Source: Streptosporangiales bacterium
GTDB lineage: Bacteria; Actinomycetota; Actinomycetes; Streptosporangiales; WHST01
NCBI GenBank assembly: GCA_009379825.1
Contig: WHTA01000003.1
Coordinates: 98,317-162,316 of the forward strand
Direction: 5' to 3'
Length of the DNA stretch: 64,000 nucleotides
Part shown: positions 34,400-43,349 of the stretch, piece by piece
How the letters are laid out: the number at the start of each line of letters is the position of its first letter
Numbering within the stretch: position 1 is the first letter of the stretch
The notes under the pieces: generated by a model
Seen by the model: the letters and a program-made list of their open reading frames with translations, nothing else
Databases searched by the model: none
What the model was told of the DNA's origin: nothing
Translations under genes and position numbers: made by a program

Positions 34400-34448
34400 C
34401 GCCACCGGCCGCGGGTGCGATGATGGCACCGCTGCCGAGGAGGTGCAG

Positions 34449-35816
34449 ATGACCGTCGACACGCTGCTGACCGTGGTGCCCCCCGACCGGGTCGTCACCG
34501 ACCCCGACCTGCTGCGCTCCTACGAGCACGACGAGGCCGAGTGGGCTCCGCACGGCGCCCCGCTCGCCGTCGTGCGGCCGACCAACACCGCAGAGGTCCA
34601 GGCCACGGTCAGGTACTGCGTCGACCACCGGGTGCCGCTGGTCACCAGGGGTGCGGGCACCGGCCTGTCCGGCGGCGCCAACGCCACGGACGGCTGCGTC
34701 GTGCTCTCCACCGAGCGGATGACGGACATCGTGGAGATCGACACCGCGGAACGGCTCGCCGTGGTGCAGCCGGGAGTCGTCAACGACGACCTGCGGGCAC
34801 GCAGCGCAAAGGACGGTCTCTGGTACCCGCCGGACCCGGCCAGCGCACCGTGGTCGACGATCGGCGGCAACGTCGCGACCAACGCCGGCGGGCTGTGCTG
34901 CGTCAAGTACGGCGTCACCCGCGACTACGTGCTCGGGCTGGAGGTCGTCACCGGGCGCGGCGACGTGGTGCGGCTCGGCCGACGGACGGCGAAGAGCTCC
35001 GCCGGGTACGACCTGTGCGGGCTGATGGTGGGCTCGGAGGGCACGCTCGGCGTGCTCACGGAGGTCACCGTCCGGCTGCGGCCGCTGCAGCCGCCGCAGC
35101 AGACGGTCGCCGGCTACTTCGACTCGATCGTGGACGCCGGCCGTGCGGTGAGCGCGGTGACCGCCGCCGGCATCGTGCCGTCCGCGCTCGAGCTGGTCGA
35201 CAGGCACTGCCTCGCCGCCGTGGACGCGTGGAAGAACATGGGCCTGTCGGTGGACGCGAACGTCGTGCTGCTCGGCCGCACCGACGCACCCGGGGTGGCC
35301 GGGGACGCCGAGGCCGAGGGCATGCTGGAGTGCTTCCGCGGCGCGGGCGCGAGCTGGGCCGACCGGTCCACCACGCCGGAGGAGGCGGAGGCGCTGTTCC
35401 AGGCGCGCCGGCTCGCCTACCCCGCGCTCGAGCGGCTCGGCCCGCTGCTCACCGAGGACGTCTGCGTACCGCGCGACCTGGTGCCCGAGATGCTCAGCCG
35501 GATCGAGCAGGCCGCCGCACGGTACGACACGCAGATCGCCAACGTGGCCCACGCCGGCGACGGCAACCTGCACCCGCTGCTGATCACGCCGACCGGCGAC
35601 GAGGAGGCCAAGGCGCGGGCACAACGGGCGTTCGCCGACATCATCGAGGCGGCCATCGAGCTCGGCGGCACGGTCACCGGCGAGCACGGCGTCGGCCTGC
35701 TGAAGCGCGACGGCCTACGCGACCAGCTGAGCGGCCCGGTGCTCGAGATGCACCGCGCGGTCAAGGCGGCGCTCGACCCGTACGGCATCCTCAACCCGGG
35801 CAAGGTGATCGGCTAG
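34449..35816 (+). CDS. FAD-binding oxidase, GlcD/D-lactate dehydrogenase-like
   Basis: A 455-residue flavoprotein. FAD_binding_4 (PCMH fold) spans about residues 40-220 with TRGAGTGLSGGANAT and PWSTIGGNVATNAGG, and an FAD-oxidase C-terminal domain contains the substrate motif NVAHAGDGNLHPL and GEHGVGLLKR near the end. Members oxidise glycolate, D-lactate or related 2-hydroxyacids and pass electrons to quinone or a partner Fe-S protein; no GlcF partner is adjacent. ATG 34449, eight bases after GAGGAG, is preferred to GTG 34443. Confidence 0.9.
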   Translation: MTVDTLLTVVPPDRVVTDPDLLRSYEHDEAEWAPHGAPLAVVRPTNTAEVQATVRYCVDHRVPLVTRGAGTGLSGGANATDGCVVLSTERMTDIVEIDTAERLAVVQPGVVNDDLRARSAKDGLWYPPDPASAPWSTIGGNVATNAGGLCCVKYGVTRDYVLGLEVVTGRGDVVRLGRRTAKSSAGYDLCGLMVGSEGTLGVLTEVTVRLRPLQPPQQTVAGYFDSIVDAGRAVSAVTAAGIVPSALELVDRHCLAAVDAWKNMGLSVDANVVLLGRTDAPGVAGDAEAEGMLECFRGAGASWADRSTTPEEAEALFQARRLAYPALERLGPLLTEDVCVPRDLVPEMLSRIEQAAARYDTQIANVAHAGDGNLHPLLITPTGDEEAKARAQRAFADIIEAAIELGGTVTGEHGVGLLKRDGLRDQLSGPVLEMHRAVKAALDPYGILNPGKVIG

Positions 35817-35864
35817 CCACGCCAGGTGTCGACCAGCCAGCCGCACAGCTCCGAACTCCGCCGC

Positions 35865-35879
35865 CCGCCGCAGCGGCGG
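35865..35879. other. Short GC-rich dyad after the GlcD-like gene
   Basis: CCGCCGC-A-GCGGCGG is a perfect seven-base dyad 49 bases after the oxidase stop and upstream of the haemoglobin promoter. A tight RNA hairpin is possible, but there is no U-run, so it is only a weak candidate for transcription end. Confidence 0.25.
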
Positions 35880-35901
35880 TCGGACTCCGTAGGGTGGAGG
35901 C

Positions 35902-36333
35902 ATGAGTGACGGTGGACGGCAGTCCTTCTACGACAAGGTCGGCGGCGAGGCGACCTTTCGCAAGATCGTGGCCAGGTTCTACGCGGGTGTCGCGGAGGAC
36001 CCGCTGCTGCGTGGCATGTACCCGGAGGACCTGGACGAGTCGGCCGACCACCTGCGGATGTTCCTCGAGCAGTACTGGGGCGGGCCGCGGACGTACAGCG
36101 AGCAGCGCGGCCACCCGCGGCTGCGGATGCGGCACGCGCCGTTCCGGGTCGACGAGGTCGCCAGGGACGCCTGGCTGAAGCACATGCGCGACGCGCTCGA
36201 CGAGGCCGAGCTGGCACCCGAGCACGACCAGGAGCTGTGGACCTACCTGGTGATGGCCGCGAACAGCCTGGTCAACACCGTGGACGAGGACGACCCCCGG
36301 TCGGCCGAGCCGAAGGGCCCCTCGCTGCTCTGA
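35902..36333 (+). CDS. glbO: Group II truncated haemoglobin (HbO)
   Basis: A 143-residue 2-on-2 globin. The start [20 protein letters not shown], the MYPEDLDE region (CD1 area), [19 protein letters not shown], proximal histidine in RMRHAPFRV and the distal tryptophan in AWLKHM match actinobacterial trHbO. Binds oxygen and may detoxify peroxide or NO. ATG 35902 lies six bases after TAGGGT (35890-35895), a leaderless start. Confidence 0.93.
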   Translation: MSDGGRQSFYDKVGGEATFRKIVARFYAGVAEDPLLRGMYPEDLDESADHLRMFLEQYWGGPRTYSEQRGHPRLRMRHAPFRVDEVARDAWLKHMRDALDEAELAPEHDQELWTYLVMAANSLVNTVDEDDPRSAEPKGPSLL

Positions 36334-36410
36334 CCGGCGCCCCACTCGACCGGGCAGGCCTGACATAGTGGTGCAGTCCGGGCATTCGGCGAGCTGCGGA
36401 GGGAGAGCCG

Positions 36411-38024
36411 ATGCGCGCCCACACGTCGTCGGGGCCCGGGCGACTCCTCCGCCGCTGCGCCGTCGCACTGTCGCTGGCGCTCGCCGCGACGGCCGCCTGC
36501 ACCGGCGGTGACGACGAGGCCACCGACACCCCCACCCCCGCCCCGTCCGTCAGCAGCGCCCGCACCTGCGCGCCACGGCCGGACGTGCCGAAGCACCAGA
36601 TGCGCGGCATGTGGGTCGCCTCGGTACGCAGCCTGGACTGGCCGAGCAAGCCGGGGCTGTCGGTACGCGAGCAGCAGGCGGAGCTGGTCGCGCAGCTCGA
36701 CCTGGCCCGCGAGAACCGGCTGAACGCGGTCTTCCTGCAGGTGCGCCCGAGCGGGGACACGTTCTGGCCGTCCGAGCTCGAGCCGTGGTCGCAGTGGCTG
36801 AGCGGCAAGCAGGGCAAGGACCCCGGCTACGACCCGCTGGCGTTCGCCGTCCGGGAGGCGCACGAGCGCAACATCGAGCTGCACGCCTGGTTCAACCCGT
36901 ACCGCGCGAGCTTCGAGGCACCGCCGGTCGACCTCACGCGCGGGCACCCGGCGCGGCAGCACCCGAGCTGGGTGTTCAAGTACGGCAAGGACCTCTACTA
37001 CGACCCCGGCGTACCGGCGGCCAGGGAGTTCGTGCAGCGCGTGGTGCTCGAGGCCGTCCGCCGCTACGACATCGACGGCGTGCACTTCGACGACTACTTC
37101 TACCCGTACCCGCTGCCGGGGAAGCAGCTGCCCGACAAGCGGACGTTCGCGAGGTACGGCGACGGCTTCGACCACATCGGCGCGTGGCGCAGGCACAACG
37201 TGAACACCATGGTCCGCGACGTCGGCCGCCGGATCCACGCGGAGAAGCCGGCGGTGAAGTTCGGCATCAGCCCGTTCGGCATCTGGAAGAACGACAGCAG
37301 CGACCCGCGCGGCTCGCCGACGAAGGGCCTGGAGTCGTTCCACGCGATCTACGCCGACTCGCGTACCTGGGTCAAGCGCGGGTGGATCGACTACGTCGCC
37401 CCTCAGCTGTACTGGCACCGCGGTTTCGCCGTCGCCGACTACGCGAAGCTCGTGCCCTGGTGGGCAGACCTGGTGCGCGACACCGACGTGCACCTGTACA
37501 TCGGCCAGGCCGCGTACCGGCTCGGCACCGAGAAGGCGTGGCGCTCCCGCGACGTGCTGAGCGCGAACCTCGCCCTGAACCGCAACTATCCGGCCGTGCG
37601 CGGCGACGTCTACTTCAACGCCGCAAGCGTCCGCGAGGACCGCGGCCGCGGCTTCAGCCGGCTGGTCGACGACCACTACTCCAGGCCCGCCATGCTGCCC
37701 CCCATCGACCACCTGGGCGGCCGCGCGCCAGGGGCGCCCCGGGTGCTCGGCGCGACCGCAGCCGACGACGGGGTCACCGTGCGGTGGCGCGACGGCCCCG
37801 GACGCACACCCACCTCGTACGCCGTCTACCGGGTCGCCGGCGAGTCCGCGTCGCCGTGCGCGTTCGCCGACGCACGGAGCCTGGTCGCCACCGTGCGCCG
37901 CGGCGACCGGCAGACGTTCGTCGACCGCACGGCGGAGGACGGCACGACGTACACGTACTACGTCACCGGCGTCGACCGCCTCGGCAACGAGAGCCAGCCA
38001 GGCCCCGGCCGTACGACGGGCTAA
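36411..38024 (+). CDS. GHL10/YngK-like glycosyl hydrolase lipoprotein with Fn3-like tail
   Basis: A 537-residue exported lipoprotein. The signal peptide ends in LAATAAC (lipobox Cys about 24), followed by a Thr/Pro linker. The catalytic TIM barrel of the GHL10 (DUF187) family runs from about residue 60 to 410: QMRGMWVASVRSLDWPSKPG, NAVFLQVRPSGD, ELHAWFNPYRAS, DIDGVHFDDYFYPYP, KFGISPFGIWKN. A C-terminal Fn3-like domain begins about 440 (LGATAADDGVTVRW). GGAGGGAG precedes the ATG. Known members act on cell-wall or other glycans; the substrate here is unknown. Confidence 0.88.
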   Translation: MRAHTSSGPGRLLRRCAVALSLALAATAACTGGDDEATDTPTPAPSVSSARTCAPRPDVPKHQMRGMWVASVRSLDWPSKPGLSVREQQAELVAQLDLARENRLNAVFLQVRPSGDTFWPSELEPWSQWLSGKQGKDPGYDPLAFAVREAHERNIELHAWFNPYRASFEAPPVDLTRGHPARQHPSWVFKYGKDLYYDPGVPAAREFVQRVVLEAVRRYDIDGVHFDDYFYPYPLPGKQLPDKRTFARYGDGFDHIGAWRRHNVNTMVRDVGRRIHAEKPAVKFGISPFGIWKNDSSDPRGSPTKGLESFHAIYADSRTWVKRGWIDYVAPQLYWHRGFAVADYAKLVPWWADLVRDTDVHLYIGQAAYRLGTEKAWRSRDVLSANLALNRNYPAVRGDVYFNAASVREDRGRGFSRLVDDHYSRPAMLPPIDHLGGRAPGAPRVLGATAADDGVTVRWRDGPGRTPTSYAVYRVAGESASPCAFADARSLVATVRRGDRQTFVDRTAEDGTTYTYYVTGVDRLGNESQPGPGRTTG

Positions 38025-38091
38025 CGGCACCGATGAGTCCGCGCCGCGGCGGTGGTCTGCCTCCCGAGACCAAGCGACCACGGGAGCGACC

Positions 38092-38934
38092 ATGCACGAC
38101 CGCCTGCCGGCGATCGGCAGCATCCTGCTGGCGAGCACCGAGCCGCGCCGGCTGCGCAGCTGGTACGAGCTCGCCTTCGACGTGACCGCGGACCACGACG
38201 GGTTCCTGCACCTCGGCGCGGTCGGCCTGCTGATCGACGGGCGCGGCGACGTGACCACCCGCACCGCGGAGCCGGCGCGGGTCCTGCTCAACGTGCACGT
38301 CGCCGACGCCCGTGCGACGGCCGAGCACCTCGACTCGCTCGACGTCCACTGGGTGGCCGCGCTCGAGTACCGCGACGACGCCGGCGCGTGGTTCGGCACG
38401 GTGCTCGACCCGGACGGCAACTACGTGCAGATCGTCGAGCTCACCCCCGCCTACTGGCGGCACCGCCGCCGGCGCGCCGGCGCGGCCGAGCACGGCCTGC
38501 TCGCCGACGCCGCGGTCGCGTCCCGGCTGCCCGCGCAGGACCTCGACCGGGCGCGCAGGTTCTACACGGAGAAGCTGGGTCTCGGGCCGGCGGAGAGCCG
38601 GCCCGGTGGCCTGCGGTACGAGTGCCGCGCGGGCGGCTTCTCGCTCTTCGAGAGCGCCGGCGAGCCGTCCGGCGCGCACACCCAGATGGCGTTCCAGGTG
38701 ACCGATCTGGACGCGGTCGTCGCCGAGCTGCGCGGCCGCGGCGTCGTCTTCGAGGAGGTCGACGTCCCCGGCCTGCAGACCGTCGACGGGGTCACCGAGG
38801 TGACCGGCAACTACCCGTCGGCCGGCGGTGACGGCGAGCGGGCCGCGTGGTTCCGCGACAGCGAGGGCAACCTGCTCGGCATCGGGCAGCCGGTCCGAGA
38901 GTCACGGTCGACCACACCGCGCGTCGGAACGTAA
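38092..38934 (+). CDS. Two-domain VOC family protein
   Basis: A 280-residue protein made of two VOC modules in tandem (about residues 1-125 and 140-275), each with F-Y or W-Y near its start (RLRSWYELAFDV; RARRFYTEKLGLGPAE) and a closing DPDGNYVQIVEL or RDSEGNLLGIGQP. GGAGCG lies before the ATG. Often annotated as glyoxalase/bleomycin-resistance-like; no active function can be assigned. Confidence 0.85.
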   Translation: MHDRLPAIGSILLASTEPRRLRSWYELAFDVTADHDGFLHLGAVGLLIDGRGDVTTRTAEPARVLLNVHVADARATAEHLDSLDVHWVAALEYRDDAGAWFGTVLDPDGNYVQIVELTPAYWRHRRRRAGAAEHGLLADAAVASRLPAQDLDRARRFYTEKLGLGPAESRPGGLRYECRAGGFSLFESAGEPSGAHTQMAFQVTDLDAVVAELRGRGVVFEEVDVPGLQTVDGVTEVTGNYPSAGGDGERAAWFRDSEGNLLGIGQPVRESRSTTPRVGT

Positions 38935-39006
38935 CGAGACCGGGCGCTCTGGGACGATCAGTAGCTGGTACTTGCCACCCGTGACCAGGCCTGCCCGGAG
39001 GGTCCT

Positions 39007-40824
39007 GTGAGCGCGCCGACGCCGCGCCCCGACAGCCAGTACATGCCAGGAATCGACGGCCTGCGCGCGCTCTCCGTGCTCGCCGTCATCGGCTACCACC
39101 TCGACATACCGCTGCTGCGCGGCGGTTTCCTCGGCGTGGACACGTTCTTCGTCATCAGCGGGTTCCTCATCACCGACCTCCTGTTCAACGAGTGGCGCGA
39201 CCACGGGCGGGTCGACCTGAAGGCGTTCTGGGTGCGCCGCGCGCGGCGGCTGCTGCCCGCGCTGTGGCTGCTCCTCGCCGCCGTCGCGGCCGTCGTCACG
39301 GTCATCGGCGGCGACGTCGGCGCCGGCCTGCGCGGCAACGTGGCCGCCGCGCTGGCGTACGTGAGCAACTGGTGGCAGGTCGCCGAGCAGACGTCGTACG
39401 TCGCCCAGTTCGGACCGCCCCCGCCACTGCTGCACCTGTGGTCGCTCGCGGTCGAGGAGCAGTTCTACCTGGTCTGGCCGCTGCTACTCGTCGGTCTCGT
39501 GCGGGTGCTCCGCAGCCGCCAGGCACTTGCCGCCGTCGCGTTGCTCGCCGCCGCCGGCTCGATCGCCTGGATGTGGGTCACCTTCCAGCCGGGCACCGAC
39601 CCTTCGCGGGCCTACTACGGCACCGACACGCACGCGTTCGGTCTGCTGCTCGGCGCCGCGCTCGCGCTTGGCGTCGGCTCCCGGCGGCTGCGGCTTGCCA
39701 GCACCACCGCGTGCGAGGTGCTCGCCGTCCTCGGTGTCGCCGCGCTCCTGCTGCTCGGCTACCTGACCGTGTCGCTCGGCGACGCGAGCACGTCAGCCTA
39801 CCGCGGCGGCATCGCCGCCGCGTCGGTGGCAGCGACCGTGCTCGTCGCCGCCGCGGCCACCGACGGCGTCCTCGGCAGGGCGCTCGGCGTCCCGCCGCTG
39901 CGCTGGTTGGGGCGGCGCTCGTACGGGCTGTACCTGTGGCACTGGCCGGTCATCGCGCTCACCGCCGCCACCGTACCCGGGTGGGCGGACCGCTGGCCGG
40001 TGCGGCTCGCCGAGGTCGCGCTCGCCATGGGGCTCGCCGCCGCGTCGTGGCGCTTCGTCGAACGACCCGCGCAGCGCGCCGGCATCGGCGCCAGCCTGCG
40101 CACGCTGTTCCGCGGCCTGGTCTCGCGCGGCAGCGGGCCCGCGTGCCGGCTGGCCCCGGTCGCTCTCGTCACGGTACTCGGGCTGGCCGGCACCGGCTGC
40201 CTGCTCGCGCCGGCGAAGACCCAGCTGCAGGCGCGGCTGGAGGCGGGACGCCAGTCGCTCGGCGACGCCACCGAGCGCCCGCGGCCCACCACGCCGGCGG
40301 CGACCACGTCACACGCACCCACGCCGCCGGCAACCAACACGCAGATCGACGGGCAGGATGTCACCGCCGTCGGCAACTCGGTGATGCTCGGCGCGGCACC
40401 CGCGCTCGACGAGCAGCTGCCCGGCATCTACATCGACGCCGATGAGGACCGGTCGATGGCCGTGGTGCCCGACCTCCTCGCCGGGTACGAGTCGGATGGC
40501 ACCCTCAGGGACGTCGTGGTCGTCGGCGTCGCGGACAACGGCGGGGTGAGCGCGGCGACCATCGAGCGGACCATGAACGTTGTCGGCGAGGAACGCACGA
40601 TCGTCTTCGTCACCACGCCGCTGGACGACTCGGTGGGCCAGGCGGCCAACGAGGCGCTGCGCGCTGCCGCCAGGACGCACGGCAACGTCCGGCTGGCGAA
40701 GTGGTCGACGTACGCGCACCACCACCCGGACCGGCTGATCTCGGACGGCGTGCACCCACGGGCGAACGGCAGCAAGGCGTACGCCAGGCTCATCGAGCAG
40801 GCGGCCGAGCGCCCGCGGCGCTGA
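39007..40824 (+). CDS. OafA-type membrane acyltransferase with C-terminal SGNH domain
   Basis: A 605-residue O-acyltransferase. Ten to eleven helices form the acyltransferase_3 domain (residues 10-385), starting QYMPGIDGLRALSVLAVIGYH with the catalytic His and a GVDTFFVISGFLIT segment. A Thr/Pro linker leads to an extracellular SGNH-like domain (about 430-605) with block I reading VGNSVMLGA and a closing DGVHPRANGSKAY Asp/His pair. The usual GDS is GNS here. GTG 39007 has GGAGGG five bases upstream. Probably acetylates a cell-wall or surface glycan (OatA-like). Confidence 0.9.
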   Translation: MSAPTPRPDSQYMPGIDGLRALSVLAVIGYHLDIPLLRGGFLGVDTFFVISGFLITDLLFNEWRDHGRVDLKAFWVRRARRLLPALWLLLAAVAAVVTVIGGDVGAGLRGNVAAALAYVSNWWQVAEQTSYVAQFGPPPPLLHLWSLAVEEQFYLVWPLLLVGLVRVLRSRQALAAVALLAAAGSIAWMWVTFQPGTDPSRAYYGTDTHAFGLLLGAALALGVGSRRLRLASTTACEVLAVLGVAALLLLGYLTVSLGDASTSAYRGGIAAASVAATVLVAAAATDGVLGRALGVPPLRWLGRRSYGLYLWHWPVIALTAATVPGWADRWPVRLAEVALAMGLAAASWRFVERPAQRAGIGASLRTLFRGLVSRGSGPACRLAPVALVTVLGLAGTGCLLAPAKTQLQARLEAGRQSLGDATERPRPTTPAATTSHAPTPPATNTQIDGQDVTAVGNSVMLGAAPALDEQLPGIYIDADEDRSMAVVPDLLAGYESDGTLRDVVVVGVADNGGVSAATIERTMNVVGEERTIVFVTTPLDDSVGQAANEALRAAARTHGNVRLAKWSTYAHHHPDRLISDGVHPRANGSKAYARLIEQAAERPRR

Positions 40825-40827
40825 CCG

Positions 40828-42006
40828 TCAGAACTTGGGCATCACCGGGGTCGCGGCCATCGACGCGGGGTCGTGGAACGCGTAGCTGTCGGCGTCCTTG
40901 GCGTACGTCTCCGCGTACTTCGCGACCCTGTCGGTGTCCAGCTCGACACCGATGCCGGGCGCGTCCGGCACCTCGAGGCAGCCGTCCACGTACGGCAGCG
41001 GGCTCGCGCCGGCGACGATGTCGTCGGTGAGCAGCGACCCGTAGCCCTGGCTGGCGTGCACGAAGTTCGGCGTGGCCGCCATCACGTGCAGGGCGGCGTA
41101 CATGGCGATGCCGAGCTCGCCGAGGCTGTGCTTGAGCACCGGCAGGCCGGCGGTCTCGGCCAGGCCGGCCGAGCGCTTCAGGTTCAGCAGCCCGCCGTCC
41201 ATCTGGTTGTCCACGCTGAGCACGTCGGCCGCGGCGTACCTGATCACCTCGAGCTGGTCCCAGCGGGTCCACGACGCCTCGTTGGCCAGCAGCGGCATCG
41301 GCAGCCGCTGCCGCAGGTACACCATCTCCGGCAGGTTGCGTCCGGAGATCGGCTGCTCGGCCAGCTCGATGCCGTGCTCGTGCATCTCGGTGAGGATCTT
41401 GATCGCCGCGGACGCCGACCACGCCTCGTTCGCGTCCACCCGGATCTTGACGTCCGGCCCGCCGCCGTCGCGGATCGCCGCGACCCGCTCGATGTCCACG
41501 CGCGGGTCGTCCGAGCCGACCTTCAGGTAGAACGTCCGGTAGCCGGCCCGCGCGCCCTTCGCGGTGTCGGTGGCCAGCTCCGCCGGCGGCTTGCGGCTGA
41601 GGTAGTAGAAGTACTCCACCCGGTCGCGCACCCGGCCGCCGAACAGGTTCACCAGCGGCTGGCCGCAGATCTTCCCGACGATGTCCCAGCACGCCATCTC
41701 CACCGCGCCGATCGCCGGGCTGGTCGCCTTCACGTGGTGCCAGGTGCCGACCACGTTCACCCGCTTCATGATCCGCTCGATTGCGAACGGGTCCTCGCCG
41801 ACGACCAGCGGCTCGATCGACGTCAGCACAGCCTGCACGATGTCGGCGGACGGGTACGCCGCCGCCTCGCCGAGACCGACCACGCCCTCGTCGGTACGCA
41901 CCTGCACGATGACGCCGGTCATCCCCTTCCGTGCTCCGAACGCCCAGCGCTCGTCCTCGTAGAACGGCACCGCCACCGGCGTGGCGTCGATCCCCGTAAT
42001 GCGCAC
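40828..42006 (-). CDS. Enolase superfamily (mandelate racemase/muconate-lactonizing) enzyme
   Basis: A 392-residue protein with an N-terminal capping domain and a C-terminal barrel. Metal ligands appear in order: IRVDANEAW, ELAEQPI and LLANEAS, and a lysine lies in YLKVG near residue 166 (the usual KxK is Y-x-K here). KHSLGELG near 300 gives a second possible acid/base. GTG 42006 has AAGGAG six bases upstream. It follows the creatinase-like gene by 33 bases, as its operon partner. Substrate unknown; muconate cycloisomerase-like chemistry or dipeptide/sugar-acid activity are both possible. Confidence 0.87.
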   Translation of the reverse strand: MRITGIDATPVAVPFYEDERWAFGARKGMTGVIVQVRTDEGVVGLGEAAAYPSADIVQAVLTSIEPLVVGEDPFAIERIMKRVNVVGTWHHVKATSPAIGAVEMACWDIVGKICGQPLVNLFGGRVRDRVEYFYYLSRKPPAELATDTAKGARAGYRTFYLKVGSDDPRVDIERVAAIRDGGGPDVKIRVDANEAWSASAAIKILTEMHEHGIELAEQPISGRNLPEMVYLRQRLPMPLLANEASWTRWDQLEVIRYAAADVLSVDNQMDGGLLNLKRSAGLAETAGLPVLKHSLGELGIAMYAALHVMAATPNFVHASQGYGSLLTDDIVAGASPLPYVDGCLEVPDAPGIGVELDTDRVAKYAETYAKDADSYAFHDPASMAATPVMPKF

Positions 42007-42039
42007 CTGGTCTCCTTCGCTCGTTGGTGATGCTGGACG

Positions 42040-43191
42040 TCAGCCGACCACGATCGGCTCGCGGTCCGCCTCGGTGAGGATCTCGCCGCCGGACGCGGTG
42101 ACCAGCACCGTGTCGGAGACGACGAAGTCCGCGGGGTCCTGGCCGAGCAGCCACGACAGCACGTGGAACGTCATGCCCTCGGCCAGCACCAGCTCGCTGC
42201 CCGGCCGCAGGCCCTTGACCCGGCTGCCACCGACCCAGCTCGGCGGGAAGCCGAGCCCGACCAGGTAGCCGCAGTGGTGCCTGCGGTACCTGTCGTGCCC
42301 GAGCCCCTCGTCCACGACCTGTTGCCACGCCTCGTACACCGCCTCGCCGGACACGCCGGGGCGCATCGCGTCGCGTACGGCGTGCAGGCCGGCGACGGCG
42401 ATCTCGCCCGCCCGCTCGGTGCCGGCCGGCGGCTCGCCGACGTACACCATCCGCGTCATCGGCGCGTGGTACCTGCCCACGCACCCGGACAGCTCGAGGA
42501 ACAACGCGTCGCCGGAGTGCAGTATGCGGTCGCTCCACGTCACATGTTCCTGCAGCAGCCGGTCGCGGGTCCTGATCAGCGGCACGAACCCCGGGTAGTC
42601 GCTGCCGGCAGTGATCATCGCCTGGTAGACGGCGGCGGCGACGTCGCGTTCCGACGCGCCCTCCTTCACCGTCTCGATCCCCGCCCGCATCGCCGCCGAC
42701 GTGGTCGCGGCGGCCTGCCGGGCGCAGGCGACCTCGGCGGCCGACGGCACCAGCCGCGCGGCCTCCACCACCCCGGACCCGTCGACCAGGTCGCGGTCGA
42801 CCAGCCGGGCGCGCAGCGTGTCCCACACCAGCGGCGGCAACGCGTTCAGGTCGCGCTCGACACCGATCTGGTCACCCGCGTCGGTCACCTCGAACACCGC
42901 ACGCACCAGGCCGTCGGCCGGCGTCTCCACGTCGGTGTACGGCAGGTGCGCGCAGCCGACCGCCTGTGCGGCGACGGTGGGGTGCTCCATCGCGCGGGTC
43001 ACCAACATCGGCGTACCGACCGCCGGGACGACAAGCGCGTTCAGCGCGAAGAAACCCTGACAGTCCAAGGCGGTGAGGTAGTGGATGTTCTCCGCGCCCA
43101 CCACCACCTGGGCAGCGAGCCCACGCTCGACCATGGTCTGCCTGACCAGGTCGAGCCGACGACCGTACTCCTCGACCGGGAACCGCGCCAC
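42040..43191 (-). CDS. M24-fold hydrolase, creatinase/ectoine-hydrolase-like (non-metal type)
   Basis: A 383-residue pita-bread protein: creatinase N-domain (about 10-140, containing NIHYLTALDCQGFFALNALVV), then an M24 domain. The five metal-binding residues of true aminopeptidases seem to be lost: the D-x-G site reads ELSG, the S-D-x-T-R site reads APMTR, the G-H box reads CGYLVGLGFPPSW, and the glutamate sites read TFHVLSW and VSDTVLV. That pattern fits creatinase and ectoine hydrolase, which cut C-N bonds without metals. Start GTG 43191 follows AGGAG; the open frame to 43308 covers the promoter. Operon with the enolase-superfamily gene. Confidence 0.85.
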   Translation of the reverse strand: MARFPVEEYGRRLDLVRQTMVERGLAAQVVVGAENIHYLTALDCQGFFALNALVVPAVGTPMLVTRAMEHPTVAAQAVGCAHLPYTDVETPADGLVRAVFEVTDAGDQIGVERDLNALPPLVWDTLRARLVDRDLVDGSGVVEAARLVPSAAEVACARQAAATTSAAMRAGIETVKEGASERDVAAAVYQAMITAGSDYPGFVPLIRTRDRLLQEHVTWSDRILHSGDALFLELSGCVGRYHAPMTRMVYVGEPPAGTERAGEIAVAGLHAVRDAMRPGVSGEAVYEAWQQVVDEGLGHDRYRRHHCGYLVGLGFPPSWVGGSRVKGLRPGSELVLAEGMTFHVLSWLLGQDPADFVVSDTVLVTASGGEILTEADREPIVVG

Positions 43192-43282
43192 GGGCACTCC
43201 TGCAACCCACACGACGGCGCACGGTACAGCCGTCTCACCGGCAGCGATGACCGGCGACGAGTGCCCGTGAACGACCGCAGAA

Positions 43283-43294
43283 ATTGTCAACAAT
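43283..43294. promoter_or_regulatory. GntR-type operator ATTGTCAACAAT over a -35 element
   Basis: A perfect dyad ATTGT-CA-ACAAT, 92 bases upstream of the creatinase-like start. On the minus strand it contains TTGACA (43290-43285), a -35 element. TTGTNNACAA-type dyads are bound by FCD-type GntR repressors. No GntR gene is adjacent; the one at 11909 has a different predicted site, so the regulator is probably elsewhere. Confidence 0.55.
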
Positions 43295-43349
43295 CCAACA
43301 CGGCACAACGTACCCGCGCGGCCCGGCGCGGAAAAGAGGGAATTTCCGC

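Noticed and set aside
36243..38420. 725-codon minus-strand frame over the GHL10 and VOC genes
   Set aside because: Low-complexity Val/Ala/Arg-rich shadow of well-supported plus-strand genes.
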